Source: Lonicera japonica (taxonomy: Eukaryota > Streptophyta > Magnoliopsida > Dipsacales > Caprifoliaceae). From it: a DNA stretch of 64,000 nt. How positions within the stretch are numbered: position 1 is the first letter of the stretch; each line of letters begins with the position of its first letter. The notes beneath the pieces were generated by a model. The model made no database searches. It was not told where the DNA came from and saw only the letters and a program-made list of their open reading frames with translations. Below are positions 25,594-37,754 of the stretch, piece after piece. The stretch is taken from NCBI GenBank assembly GCA_021464415.1, contig CM038467.1, positions 28,699,248 to 28,763,247 on the forward strand. The letters are read 5' to 3'. The position numbers and the translations under genes are program-made.

Positions 25594-28137
25594 TGAATAG
25601 AGTTAGCAATGGGAAATGAATTTCTTGAGTAATGTAGAGTCAATCAAAAGGCACGATATTTGCTCTCCAAGGTGTTAATAATGTATATAAAATAAGAGGA
25701 TTGATGAATATTACTTGAGTCGATGATTGATGCCTTCTCAAAATATCAAGGAGAGAAAGGGAAGTATGTGGGCAATAATGATTCAAGGGGTGGGTTCATG
25801 AGAGAAAAGACGGGCAATGATTTTTTTTCTTCCTAAAAATTTGTATTCACATTGTTAGAAAATTGTAATATTAACAGTTTTATATTCTAGAATAAATAAC
25901 CCAAACCGTAGAGAAATCAGAGTCAAGTCTTGTGTATCATACAGTCTCCTTAAAACAATTACGCTGCCTTGCCGGAGTGCTTTAGAGGTTGTTCATGGCG
26001 TTTTGTTTTTCTAGGATGAAATGTCTTTAGAGTGTCTACCTTAAGCACGGAGGTGTCACTCTTGACGAACAAGAAATCGTGTCTGAATTGTATCACCAAA
26101 ATGAACAGAGGAAGAATAAATGGAATTATGTAGGAGATGAGGTAGTGTATTTCGCGTGTGTTTTTGTGGAAGAGGAGCACCAATCTTATAACGTGGAGAC
26201 AAATTGAGCATTAATCTTGAAAATTAAAAACCAAAATGTTTTTTTGGTTTAATGCAAAATTAATTTAGACATTTATGAATTAATTGGAATAAAACTGCCA
26301 ATTAATTCGGACGTTTCTGAATTAATTGGACAGTTTCAAGTGTTCAAAATTCAAATTTCAAATGGAGGAGAAAATAAAATTTTAGCTTCAAGTGCAAAAC
26401 TCGGCCCCCCACGGTTGGTCGTTTTCGATTCGACATTCGTGTTTACAAGTGCGGGGCGCACACAAGCCAAACTTGTGCCAAGACAAATTTGATCCATGAT
26501 TTAAACATCCCCCCCCCCTTAAGCCGGTGTGCGCGAGGTAGGGACCTTAAGTGTCAAGAAGCTTTACTAGCTCATAAGGTGTAATGCCTTATAAACCCAC
26601 TAAGTTTCAATGTAGAATATAAGAATTCCTATTTTTAAACTCTCCATTTTTCATTTCAAGTAGTTCACTTTAGGTGACAATTTTTCATTCACCCAATATC
26701 CAGTTTGAACAGATAAGTATAAGTATATCATTTCGATGTACTCGCGGAGGAAAACACGAATCTGTAATAATCTTTCAAAATCGACCATTCAATTTTAAAT
26801 AAATTTGCTCTGAAAAATGGCAAAACATATTTATTTTTCTAACACACATTTCCCTTTAACCAAACAAATTAAAAGAGGGTTGGCTTTTCTTATAGATGTT
26901 TCATTGCTTTCGCGGCAATTTTATATCACCAAATAATAACGTGATGATATCAGGTTAAATTCATGGCTAGTTTTACAAACAAGTTAACCAAACCTAATTT
27001 GAAGAGAATCACCCCAGTAAGATTGATTGGTAATCAGAAAATAAAGATAATGAAGATGAACAGTGATAACTAGTAATGAGACAGTAGACAAAAAATAGAA
27101 GGAAGGCGGAATTTATTTAAGTGTAGGTCCTTCCTGTGGTTTTAATTCCCAATCTAACATGACATCCTCCCTGGGGTTGTGTTTTATATATTGGCTTAAA
27201 AGCTCAGAGAGACAATACAATTGTAGAGAGCTTTGGGTTTGGCTAAAGGTATGTGGTAGTGACAGTAGAAGGGAGAGAATTCATTCATTCATTAGCTGTG
27301 GGGTTTTCCTTCTTATTTATATGTACTAGCGTATGCTTGTGCCATTCGACACGGTATAATGAACAAAAGTTACCGACACGGATTTAAGAGCACTACGCAT
27401 TATTTCACAAGCACGGCAATTTAAATAAGAAAATTTTGGTCTACTTCCGTGTAGATTATAACAATGTAAATTTACATATAAAATTTATGGTGCATTCCAT
27501 TTACTTACACGTAGAAAAATTGGATTTCAGATATTTATTTTTATGGTAATTTTTTATAGAACTTTTAGATATCTCAAATTAGAAGTGGCACATTTTTTTT
27601 AGATGTCAAATTAAGAGTTATCCTCTTCCCATTTCAATTTATATGTTCTGACCTTTCTTTTGATATGTCAAATTAAGTTACAATCACTTATTATTTTCAA
27701 ATTAAGAGCCACACATGACTCTGTCATCCCTCTTTCATAATTTTGATTCCACTCTCTCTCTCTCTCTCTCTCAATTTTAAAAATTCAAACTAAAATTTTG
27801 AATTCTAAAATCAGAATAGCAAAAGTGAATTACTTTTTTTATGTAATTACAAAATCTAATTTTCTATTAAATATTATAATTGAAAGGGTGTTATTATTGT
27901 CAAAATAATTATATATTTAAAAAAATATAATACTGTTTTTAAAAAGTTGCACATATACTTTTAATATTATCCATTGATTTGATAATAACCATAATTAATT
28001 TGATAATAATATCTTCCTAGTCAAAATTATCATTTTAAACATTTTCTTGTCTGGGCTTTCGATGTGGGGAAAAAAGTAGCACTGACTTTGCTTATCGTAC
28101 TTCTTACTCAATTTATATAATTTTAATTTTATATTTA
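25594..28137. other. TNL-1 upstream region, 2.5 kb, without a supportable gene
   Basis: The bases just left of 25700 should hold the TNL-1 promoter and 5' UTR. From about 25920 to 26640 the sequence resembles LTR-retroelement debris: a C run (about 26508-26517), a segment reading gcggggcgcacacaag, and a short minus-strand frame at 25959-26183 with a hydrophobic run. I cannot assign a family. At 27327-27353, actagcgtatgc followed by an imperfect palindrome resembles an eroded Helitron 3' end. CT-rich and simple-sequence tracts lie near 27752-27772. The corresponding region upstream of TNL-2 is only about 365 bases, so about 2.2 kb was gained here or lost there. Confidence 0.5.
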
Positions 28138-29092
28138 AGATGTCTCTGATTAGTATTTATATTGTTTTTTTTAACACATAATTAAATATATTAAAATTTA
28201 TAAAAGATAACTTATATTTTTACGGTCTAAACACTCAGCACACAATATATATATATATATATATACGCTCTTTTTTATATACATGGATGTTTAGATTAAA
28301 ATAAAAAACATTTAACAAACATGACTCATCAACATAATCATATTTATTTTTATTTTATTCTTTTATTTTTCACAAATACGTCCCATCTCTCGTGCTCTCC
28401 TTTGCCAATTTTTTTCTCCATACAGATCTGGCAAGCACTTCTTTACTTTCTTTCATAGATTTTTCTCTCTAAACCTACACATTGTGGCACCACAACACAC
28501 CACCACGTACCTCCACCACGAATCCCACCCATCCCATTCAGAGACAGGCCTGTTAATGAAGTGACAGATGGTAGTTGTCTACTTGTGGGTAAAGAGAGGA
28601 CACGTTTAGAGAGAGAACTGAGAAAGGGGGAGTTGTCCTCTTCGAAAGAGATGATTATTTAGGACGGTCACTATTTACACACTAAAAAAATATTTGATAA
28701 TATTTTATTTTTTATTTGTTTGATATTAAGTGAATAAATATATATTTATTGTATGACGATAAGCGAGTAAAAACTTCAATACCTTATTTGCTTGTTATTG
28801 AGCGAATAACAAGTACTTATTCGTTTATCATCGAGCAAGTAACATACACTTATTCACTTATCATCGAGCGAATGAAATATAGAGTAAAATTAAGTAATTG
28901 TTGGTGTGTAAATAGCGGCCGCCTTATTTAGATTGAAAAATGAGAAAACGAATAAGAAAAATGTAAAAGTACATATATTAAACCAACCCTATTTTTTACC
29001 ATTGAATCTCCTTACACTATTTTCAGCCATACCATCCTTAAATTTAGCGGTCAATTCAGTAAACAGTAAAATCCTCATTAATATTATAGATA

Positions 29093-29127
<35 letters not shown>

Positions 29128-30462
29128 TATTAAAGTTAGTGAAATATGAAAATTATTATAAAAGATAAACTTTGACATTACTTCAAGATAATAGCTACCT
29201 CTAACCCTATATATACTTGTATAAGTAGTTATTTCCTATCACATATTTTCTAGTTCAGCTTTCTCCCTTTGTAGGCCGACCAAAAAAGGTCGGTCATAAT
29301 TGAGCTTACCCACTTTGATCGACTATCTATGATTGCCAAATAGTGGTCGACTTACCCGAGGAAGGCTCACCCTTCTCTATTAAACTTTTCACTGGTTCGT
29401 CTTATTTCTTAGCTATAGTGACAATTTAATCGGAACTTAAGGAACCTGGCCTCTCGGACAAGGATCCTTGGACTGCAAGATTAAAACAACATCGGGTATT
29501 ATTCTACTTACCTCTAACAATAACTACCACCATAGAGGAAGGAAATTTGAGTGTTTGGTAAAACAGGGAAGCCATTGCCTTCTTCTCCCCAACTAGTTGC
29601 GTCCGAGGATTGCATTGTATGGGGAGTTAATATTCATTACAAAAAATTCGAAGTTCGTGGTTACTAGGGGTGATTTCAGTTTCGATCGAGGTAGATATTG
29701 GGGTACCCCAAACCCTCCCCAAATTTTATAGTTTAGTTTCGGTTTTCATATCTATGGAATCCAAACCCTCCCCAAATTATTCGATTTTGGTCCAATTCGG
29801 TCTCATTCGGTTTTTTTTATATTGCTAAAACTTTAGTTAAAAACTGCACTAAAAATAAAAAGACAGCACTAATCTTGTTCTGATAGTAATTTGCCTAAAC
29901 AAATGCTACAAAGCAACTGGTACACAATTCAATTCGATAGCCAACATTAATGAATTTTACGATTTTAACATTGAATCAGACAATGAAGAAATGTGATTTC
30001 TCTTGCTATTCAGTTTCTGACATTTGTTTCGGGCAAAGAAAAACAACAGAAACAAAACAAAGCAACAAAATCGTAAACCAAAAAAGAGATGATTCAATTC
30101 CTCTACTTATATTATTTTATGATTCAAGTTCATTTTATTTCACAGAATAAATTTATAATTACATGAAAAATCATAAAAAGCTTGTAATAGTTAAAAATAA
30201 AATTTAGAGATGAAAGGATGTGGTAGAGTAGAATAAACATTTTAATAATTTATATAATATACATATTCTAATTATATATCTAACAATATGAGATATTATT
30301 GATTACTTTAAGTATAATTTTTAAATTTTTAATCAATATAATATATTCACTATTCAATTTAGTTCTTTCGGTCCAATTCGACCTGAATTGACCCCAATCA
30401 ATCGATTTCAGTATTTTTTTTCTTCAGTTCGAAATATTTCGGATCGCAATGGATCGGTTCAG
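28138..30462. repeat. Left arm of a large inverted repeat
   Basis: This arm matches the complement of 34351-36657 over about 2.3 kb with small indels. Shared landmarks are the TA run followed by the gcgctgagtgtttagacc-like segment (28230 here, about 36560 there), the gcggccgc at 28916-28923 and 35871-35878, the ggtcggcc/ggccgacc word near 29277 and 35530, and the hAT-like segment from 29665. The arm contains degenerate short repeats of a cttattcgtttatcatcgag type (28740-28880). Outside the arms the flanks differ until the TNL exons. Confidence 0.9.
28740..28880. repeat. Degenerate minisatellite within the left arm
   Basis: Four to five copies of a roughly 25-30 base motif containing acttattc, (a/g)tcatcgagc and gagtaac-like words. 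The mirror-image array is at about 35925-36080. Confidence 0.65.
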
Positions 30463-30994
30463 TTTGTTCGTTCAATTTTCGGATTTCTGACAAAACCCTT
30501 AGGGTGCGTTTGATTGCAAGCATGGAATTTACATGGAAAGAAATTTTTTGAATTGCCTTCATGGAAAATGTAATTAAATGTGTTTGAGCCTTAATTTTTC
30601 GAAATTGGTTGTATTTGGCATTTTTAATGTAGAAAAAATTATGGGTATTTTTTTTACATAATTTTATATCATGATGGATTTTGTTTAATTGATCTTGATG
30701 AGTAGATTTTAAATATAAAATTTTTATTAAATTTTGAATTTTGTGTTTAAGTTATAGCATTTTTAGTATAGAAAATGAGTAAAATGTTGTCTCGAAAACC
30801 GTCATTGCCTGGAAAATAAAAACTAGCCCCCCCCCCCCCAAAGAAAATATTTTCGTTCAAGGAAAATGTAAGTTTGAGCCAAAAGTGGCAATGAATTGCC
30901 TGGAAAAAAAAGCTAACAAAACCTTAAGTTGTCAAATCAAGTGGAAAATGGGTATTTTCCATGGAAAATACTCCCAATCAAACACACCCTTAAA
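29665..30994. mobile_element. hAT-like non-autonomous element, with a Tourist-like MITE in its right end
   Basis: The left end is taggggtgatttcag, preceded by gtggttac (29657-29664). The same 8 bases, gtggttac, recur at 30995-31002, just beyond the nested MITE. Without that MITE the right end is ctgacaaaaccctta plus two bases, an imperfect complement of the left end. An 8-bp TSD and TAGGGGTG ends fit hAT elements. The interior is AT-rich with repeated cggtt words and no transposase ORF. A truncated inverted copy is at 34351-35150 with the same TSD on its outer side (35151-35158). Confidence 0.65.
30502..30989. mobile_element. PIF/Harbinger (Tourist-like) MITE
   Basis: The 488-bp element has inverted ends gggtgcgtttgattg and caatcaaacacaccc and is flanked by tta at 30499-30501 and 30990-30992. 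A TTA duplication with GGG-type ends fits PIF/Harbinger MITEs. It carries a C run near 30828-30839 and no ORF. It lies at the right tip of the hAT-like element and is absent from the mirrored arm. Confidence 0.85.
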
Positions 30995-31002
30995 GTGGTT
31001 AC

Positions 31003-31800
31003 TTTCCTAATTCTTACTAGAACGTCAACTATGTTGATCGACCACACAGATTCACCACTAAAGCTATAAATCAGTGCATATATTGATTGGGCTCTCTTCC
31101 TCAGTATGAAGCATCGCAGTTAATTGTATGCATTGAGCTACAAGACCTCCGATGAAGTTCCGAGATCGATCAATACCCAATTCACATCATAATTGCAAAT
31201 ATTCACCATAAAAAAGAGCCTTATTATGGGGAATGTTAACCCCTTCGAAATCATGTTCAGTGAAAGAGAGCTTGTTTTTGCCAATTTGGTTCTGGAATAA
31301 AGCATGCATGACCTTTTGATTGGGAGCTCCAACATTCTTCAGAGCAAATGTCATGGCTTTGTAACAGTAGATCCCTTCATTGGTAACGAATGAGGTATTT
31401 TCTTCGTCTTCTAAAGCCATTCTAACTCGATTGTAGCCAGAACAAGCATCCATGAAGCTTAGCATCTCGTGGTCTATGGTTATGTCCACCAGTTGGTCTA
31501 TCGTGGGTAGTGGGAAACTGTCTTTAGGGCAGGCTTTATTGTGGTTCATAAAATCTACGCACATTCTCCACTTTCCACTATACTTGTTGACCAACACCAT
31601 GTTAGATAACCATTTAGGGTATTGAACCTCCCTGATGAATCTAGCTCGAAGGACTTTTTGTACTTTTTTTTCTTGCAGCTCGATTCCTTTCAGCTACAAA
31701 ACTCCTATAGTACGTGGTTCTAGTGGTTCTCCCATGTATTTGGTTCTCTTGCCGAAAAAACTAACTAAGGTGACTGAAAAATGGGTCAGTTGACATTATG
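31003..31800 (-). pseudogene. Ty3/gypsy protease and reverse transcriptase fragments
   Basis: On the minus strand 31187-31600 gives an RT stretch (KWRMCVDFMNHNKACPKDSFPLP, LSFMDACSGYN, GIYCYKAMTF) of a Ty3/gypsy type other than the Athila element. Weaker upstream similarity (FIREVQYPKWL) reaches about 31680. At 31138-31210 lies a protease-like stretch (VLIDLGTSSEVL). Protease normally precedes RT in gypsy pol, but here it follows it in the reading direction, so the fragment is rearranged. The FxDD box is not seen. Stops flank the readable parts, so it is not functional. Confidence 0.8.
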
Positions 31801-33720
31801 TGACACCCATTGCCTTGATGGAATTCTCGAGAAGCCTCTTGGGAATTATCAAAAACAACCATTGGTCTACTTTGAGAAGTGTTGGACCCATTCATTCAAC
31901 CGAGAAAGCTCCCATTGACCTTGATATTATTAGGTTTATATTTTTAATTGACTTGATTCTGATGCTGAAAGCACTTTTTTTTATCATCATCATTTGCGTC
32001 TAATTGAAGATTTGAAGACACAACAATCAACAAAATCTCGCTAGGGTAAGCAAGGTATGGTGGTTTGATTCAAGTCTAGGTTATAGTTGAGCGTTAAAAT
32101 TGAAATCAAAAATCTTTTGAGTCAAACTTGTATTTAAATTATTTTTATCGAGTTTTGTCGAAACCTGAGAAGTCCCATGGACACAAATTGATGAGAAAAC
32201 TTTTTTTTCTTCATGTCTAACATATTCTAGAGGTTGCCTTTGAAAATTAGGTATAATCAAAGTCCAAATGAATTTAATACGGTGAACAACGTAAAAGAAA
32301 AATAAATACTTTCTGAAAAGAAAAAAATTAAAGCATCTTTTTCCATTTTATTAATTAATTCATGCATGACATCACGGTGGGGCCCAAGCATTAATAGTTT
32401 GCCTAATGTCTACGGAATTAAATTTTAAAAAAAGTCAACATGTGAATAGTGCCGTGATTTACCAAGAAATTGGTATATTTTTAGTATTTTTGAGGTGCTT
32501 GAAATTAAATGGAGAAATCTGACTTTTAAATGAACTTTTTTCGCATTGAGATGGAAAAGTTATAACAAAAACAAAATTGGAGGAAAAAAAAAATAGAGAA
32601 ACAAAATTCAGAGTAAAAAAGAAGTGAAGTTAAGTAATTACAGTAGTGCTGCATTGATGGTCGCAGCAATGGGTATCCACAGTGGATGCCACAGATCCAC
32701 TCCATTTTTATTTTAAGCAGCCACCGCAATTCTCTTTTCTAGCTTCTTTTTTTTCCTTCTTCTTCATGTGCACAATTATTTTATTTTCTTTTCTTCTATT
32801 TTGGTTTTTTGAATTCCGATTACTGTGCATTAGGAGAATAGAATATTTTTAGGTAATATTAATTTAGTTTTACAAAGCGACCTTAGTAGATTTTATTTAT
32901 TTTTGGTTGATTTATCCTTATTCTCCTCAACTATTTGGAGCACTCTGGGTTTATTTTGGATTGGATTATTTTATACAATTACAGCAGAATTTTGTTATTT
33001 TCATCTAATTAATTCGCGGATCCAACTAATTATTTATTTTTATGTAATTTTATTATAAACATACGCGGCTAAAATTATTTTTAGGGTGTGGATGAAATTA
33101 CATGCCTAAATTATTGTGTACGCTTATGGGATTCAAATCCCCCAAAACTTTATGAATTTAAATTAAACTAGTGCTTTTCTTATTCATTTCTCCGATTTAA
33201 TTGATTTATTAGAGTTGGATTCTCGTTGTGTTTTGTTAGATTCACCTTATGATTTGTTGAGAGTGAATAAAACGTGTGTTTTGATGGATTCAATGAGTGT
33301 TTCAATTTTCATACATAATTTGACAAAAGAAGAACCAATTTTATAAACTAATTGAACAAAACTGGGGATTGATAAAACATAAGTAAGCATAATCGACGGT
33401 AGTAGCGGATGCCAAAACCCTAAATCATTCACTTATTGATTTTGATTATAAACGTTATTTTTTTATTGCTTATTTTAGTATTAGTTTAGTATGTGCTTTA
33501 TTTTATCTTGCTTTACTTTATTTTATTTAAGTTGTTTTATTTTATTTGCTTGATTTGCATCAGTTATTCTTGGTTACATTAGGGATTTAGTGAAAAATTA
33601 ACAAAACAAAATTTAAACATATTGTGTGAGTCTATGTGGGATCGACCTCGCCTATATGCTATATAATAAATTCATTCATGCGCTTACGAGTATTAAAATT
33701 TATCACAACATGTCGGACCA
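31801..33720. other. Spacer of the inverted repeat without a supportable gene
   Basis: This AT-rich stretch has no recognisable coding sequence. The segment 33630-33720 (tgggatcgacctcgcc, gcttacgagtatt, ending before the next gypsy fragment) resembles the 3' ends of some gypsy LTRs, but no matching second LTR or TSD was found. The frames at 32526-32729 and 33247-33432 have no similarity that I recognise. Confidence 0.45.
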
Positions 33721-34350
33721 GAACAACAAATACAAAGTAGACTGGTGTGAGGCATTTTCCTAGCCCGAGCATGATTTTTTTCGTTTTCACAATAGGAATA
33801 GCAGAGTTTGATATCTCTAGTGCTCAGGTCAATTCCCATTTGCATAGGCTACTTGAAGAACTATTTTTCCTATATCTCGAACATGATTTTCTATATTGTC
33901 TTATTAAAGATCGATAGTGTTAACCCGTAAATACGGAGAAGACTGTGTTGAGGTTTGCAATGTTGTTGAAGGCCTTGAGGCTTTTGACTAATATATCACC
34001 GACGTAGATCTCCGTTGTTTTGCCAATTTGGTTACATAATAAAATATTTATGACCATTTGATAAGTAGCTCCAACATTTCTCGGACCAAATGGCGTGGCT
34101 TTGTAACAGTAGATCCCCTCGTTGGTAACAAATGAGGTATTTTTTTGGTCCTCTAAAGTCATTCTGAACCGATTATAGCCAAAATAGGCATCCATGAAGC
34201 TTAGCATCTTGTGGCCTATGGTTGCGTCCACTAGTTGATCTATCGTGGGTAGTGGGAAATTGTCTTTAAGGCAGGCTTTGTTGAGGTTTTAAAATTCACG
34301 CACATTTTTCATTTCTCACTATACTTATGAACTAGCACCATGTTAGATAG
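33720..34350 (-). pseudogene. Second Ty3/gypsy RT fragment, cut off at the inverted-repeat junction
   Basis: The minus-strand frame at 33920-34231 repeats the RT seen at 31187-31600 (HKMLSFMDAYFGYN, SFVTNEGIYCYKATPFG) and reads further, to a degraded YVGDILVKS where the YxDD box should be. It lies in the same orientation as the first fragment, not mirrored. At 34340-34350 the RT sequence ends abruptly at the edge of the right arm, so this is a breakpoint. Several stops are present. Confidence 0.8.
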
Positions 34351-35150
34351 CCGAACCGATCCATTGCGATCCGAAATATTTCGAACCAAAGAAAAAAAAT
34401 ACCGAAACCGATTTATTGGGGTCAATTCAAGTTCCCGAATTGGACCAAAGAATCGAATTGAATAGTGAATATATTATATTGATTAAACATTTAAAAATTA
34501 TACTTAAAGTAATCAATAATATCTCATATTGTTAGATATATAATTAGAATATCTATATTATATAAATTATTAAAATGTTTATTCTACTCTGCCACTTCCT
34601 TTCATCTCTAAATTTTATTTTTAACTATTACAAGCTTTTTATGATTTTTCATGTAATTATAAATTTATTCTGTGAAATAAAATGAACTTGAATCATAAAA
34701 TAATAGAAGTAGAGGAATTGAATCATCTATTTTTTGGTTTACGATTCTGTTGCTTTGCTTTGTTTCTGTTGTTTTTCTTTGCCCGAAACAAATGTCAGAA
34801 ACTGAACAACAAGAGAAATCACATTTCTTCGTTGTCTAATTCAATGTTAAAATTGTAAAATTCATTAAAGTTGGCTATCGAATTGAATTGTGTACTAGTT
34901 GTTTTGTAGCATTTGTTTAGGAAAATTACTATCAGAACAAGATTAGTGCTGTATTTTTATTTTTAGTGCATTTTTTAACTAAAGTTTTAGCAATATAAAA
35001 AAAACCGAATGAGACCGAATTGGACCAAAACCGAATAATTTGGGGAGGGATTGGATTCCATAGATATGAATACCGAAACTGAACTATAAAATTTAGGGAG
35101 GGTTTGAGGTACCCCAATATCTACCTCGACCGAAACCGAAATCATCCCTA
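34351..35150. mobile_element. Truncated inverted copy of the hAT-like element
   Basis: The intact end at 35150 is followed by gtaaccac (35151-35158), the complement of the TSD gtggttac seen at the left copy. The other end is cut at 34351. This shows that the hAT insertion preceded the inverted duplication. Confidence 0.7.
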
Positions 35151-36657
35151 GTAACCACGAACTTCGAATTTTTTGTAATGAATATTAACTCCCCATGCAA
35201 TCCTCGGATGCAACTAGTTGGGGAGAAGAAAGCAATGGCTTCCCCGTTTCACCAAACACTCAAATTTCCTTCCCCTATGGTGGTAGTTATTGTTAGAGGT
35301 AAGTAGAATGATACCCAGTGTTGTTTTAATCTTGCAGTCCAAGGATCCTTGTCTGAGAGGCCAAGTTCCATAAGTTCCGATCAAATTGTCACTATAGCTA
35401 AGAAATAAGACGAACCAGTGAAAAGTTCAATAGAGAAGGGTGAGCCTTCCTTGGGTAAACCGACCACTATTTGGCAATCATAGCTAGTCGATCAAAATGT
35501 GTAAGCTCAATTATGATCGACCTTTTTTGGTCGGCCTACAACGGGAGAAAGCTGAACTAGAAAAAATGTGATAGGAAATAACTACTTATACAAGTATATA
35601 CAGGGTTAGGGGTAGCTATTATCTTGAAGTAATGACAAAGTTTATCTTTTATAATAATTTTCATATTTCACTAACTTTAATATAACTATATATATCTTAT
35701 CTATAATACTAATCAGGATTTTACTGTTTACTGAATTGACTGCTAAATTTAAGGATGGTATGGCTGAAAATAGTGTAAGGAGATTCAAAGGTAAAAAATA
35801 AGGTTGGTTTAATATATGTACTTTTACATTTTTCTTATTCGTGTTCTCATTTTTCAATCTAAATAAGGCGGCCGCTATTTACACACCAACAATTACTTAG
35901 TTTTATTCCATATTTCATTCGCTCGATGATAAATGAATAAGTGTATGTTACTCGTTCAATGATAAACGAATAAGTGCATATTATTCGCTCAATGACAAGC
36001 AAGTAAGGCATTTAAGTTTTTACTCGCTTGTGTGACAAACGAGTAAGATGCACTTATTCACTTATTATCGAGCAATGAACATATACTTATTCACTTGATA
36101 TCAAATAAATAAAAAATAAAATGTTATCAAATAATTTTTGATGCAGAAATAACAGCCGCCCTAAATAATCCTCTCTTTCCAAGAGGACAACTCCCCCTTT
36201 CTCAGTTCTCTCTCTAAACGTGTCCTCTCTTTACCCACAAGTACACAACTACCATCTGTCACTTCATTAAGAGGCCTTTCTCTGAATGGGATGGTGGTTT
36301 GTTGTGGTGCCACAATGGGTAGGTTTAGAGAGAAAAATCTACGAAAGAAAGTAAAGAAGTGCTTGCCAGATCTGCATAGAGAGAAAATTTGGCAAAAGAG
36401 AGCACGAGAGATGGGACGTATTTGTGAAAAATAAAAAAATAAAATAAAAATAAATGTGACTATGTTGATGAGTCAAGTTTGTTAGATGTTTTTTTTATTT
36501 TAATCCAAACATCTATATATATATATATAAAACAGCGTCTATATATATATATATTGTGCGCTGAGTGTTTAGACCGTAAAAATTTAAGTTATCTTTTAAT
36601 ATAAATTTTAATATATTTAATTATGTGTTAAAAAAACAATATAATTACTAATTAGAT
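34351..36657. repeat. Right arm of the large inverted repeat
   Basis: The mirror of 28138-30462. The inner edge (34351) falls inside the hAT-like element, about 38 bases before the point where the Tourist-like MITE sits in the left copy. The outer edge lies near 36657, about 365 bases upstream of the TNL-2 start codon. It contains the mirrored degenerate minisatellite (about 35925-36080) and the TA tracts (about 36514-36556). Confidence 0.9.
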
Positions 36658-37024
36658 ATCATATTTCCTATCTCTTTTGCACCAATTGATAAATGTAGTT
36701 TTGCATCATATGCTGCCCTATTGTATAAAAAATTGTACCAACTAACGGGATTTAATATTGCAAGTAGCTAAATAAATAATATAGCTGCAATATATGTTAT
36801 TTAATCAATTAAGAGTTGGTGGGTAGTTGTAGTCAAGCATAACTGTGAAAATAAAATAATATGCTACCACCCTGGAAAATATAACAAAAAGTCTTCTCCT
36901 CTTCTCCTCTTATCATCTTTTCATCTTTTTATACATCCTTAATATGTGAGTGACTTGGTGGCTTGATTGACTTATTAACTCCTCAGATCATTCGTCTCCT
37001 AAAACAAGATCTACAACTTATTCA
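36658..37024 (+). promoter_or_regulatory. TNL-2 upstream region
   Basis: This short AT-rich stretch lies between the inverted-repeat arm and the TNL-2 start codon. A tc-rich tract (tcttctcctcttctcctct) at about 36892-36911 resembles plant pyrimidine patches near transcription starts. A tttttatacatcc word at 36927 could serve as a TATA-like element. This is inference from position only. Confidence 0.35.
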
Positions 37025-37754
37025 ATGGCTATTGTGAGAGCTCAAGAAGCCGCCTCCTTAACTTTTAGATACGATTATCAAGTATTTTTGAGTTTTAGAG
37101 GCCCGGATACTCGCAAAACCTTTACCGATCATCTCTACACAGCACTAGTTCAAGCTGGGCTTCGCACATTTATAGATGACAATGAGATAGAGAGAGGGAA
37201 AAAGTTAGAGTTAGAATTGGGCAAAGCAATACAACAATCGAGGATTTCCATTATAGTGTTGTCGAAGAACTATGCATCCTCTAAATGGTGTCTCAATGAA
37301 GTTCTGATGATTCTCGAGTGGAGTAGGACAAGGGGACATGAAGTTTTGCCGGTCTTCTATGATGTGAATCCATCCGATGTTAAGAATCAAACAGGGTGCA
37401 TTGGAGAAGCGTTTGCTAGTTATACAAAGGAACTTATTGATGCCGAAGTTGATGATGAAAAAAAGAAAGAATGGATGGAAAAGGTGAAAAGTTGGAAGGC
37501 AGCACTTGAAGAAGTTGCAAATCTAGCGGGAATGGTCTTACAGAACCAAGCTAACGGGTAAGTTTCGCTTATATAAAGTTTTTAGCTAGGCACTGTTTTG
37601 TTTTTTTCTTATAGCACCAATGGGTAGATCCCCTTTCGTTCTTCCTTATGAGTTTTTTCTTTTTAACAAACATTTCGTTTTGTGGCAGCAGCTGAATTAG
37701 TTCTTAATGATTATTATTAGGTCATTTACTTTATATATATATATATATATAATT

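Noticed and set aside
25959..26183. 74-codon minus-strand frame with a hydrophobic segment
   Set aside because: No known domain, no supporting start context, and it lies in retroelement-like debris.
27327..27353. Possible Helitron 3' end on the minus strand (actagcgtatgc with imperfect palindrome)
   Set aside because: The hairpin has several mismatches and no convincing 5' terminus was found to its right. Kept only as a remark in the upstream-region entry.
28916..28923. gcggccgc 8-base palindrome (also at 35871-35878)
   Set aside because: It occurs once per inverted-repeat arm simply because the arms are copies. No evidence of function.
33630..33720. Possible gypsy LTR 3' end
   Set aside because: The wording resembles some LTR ends, but there is no partner LTR, primer site or TSD.
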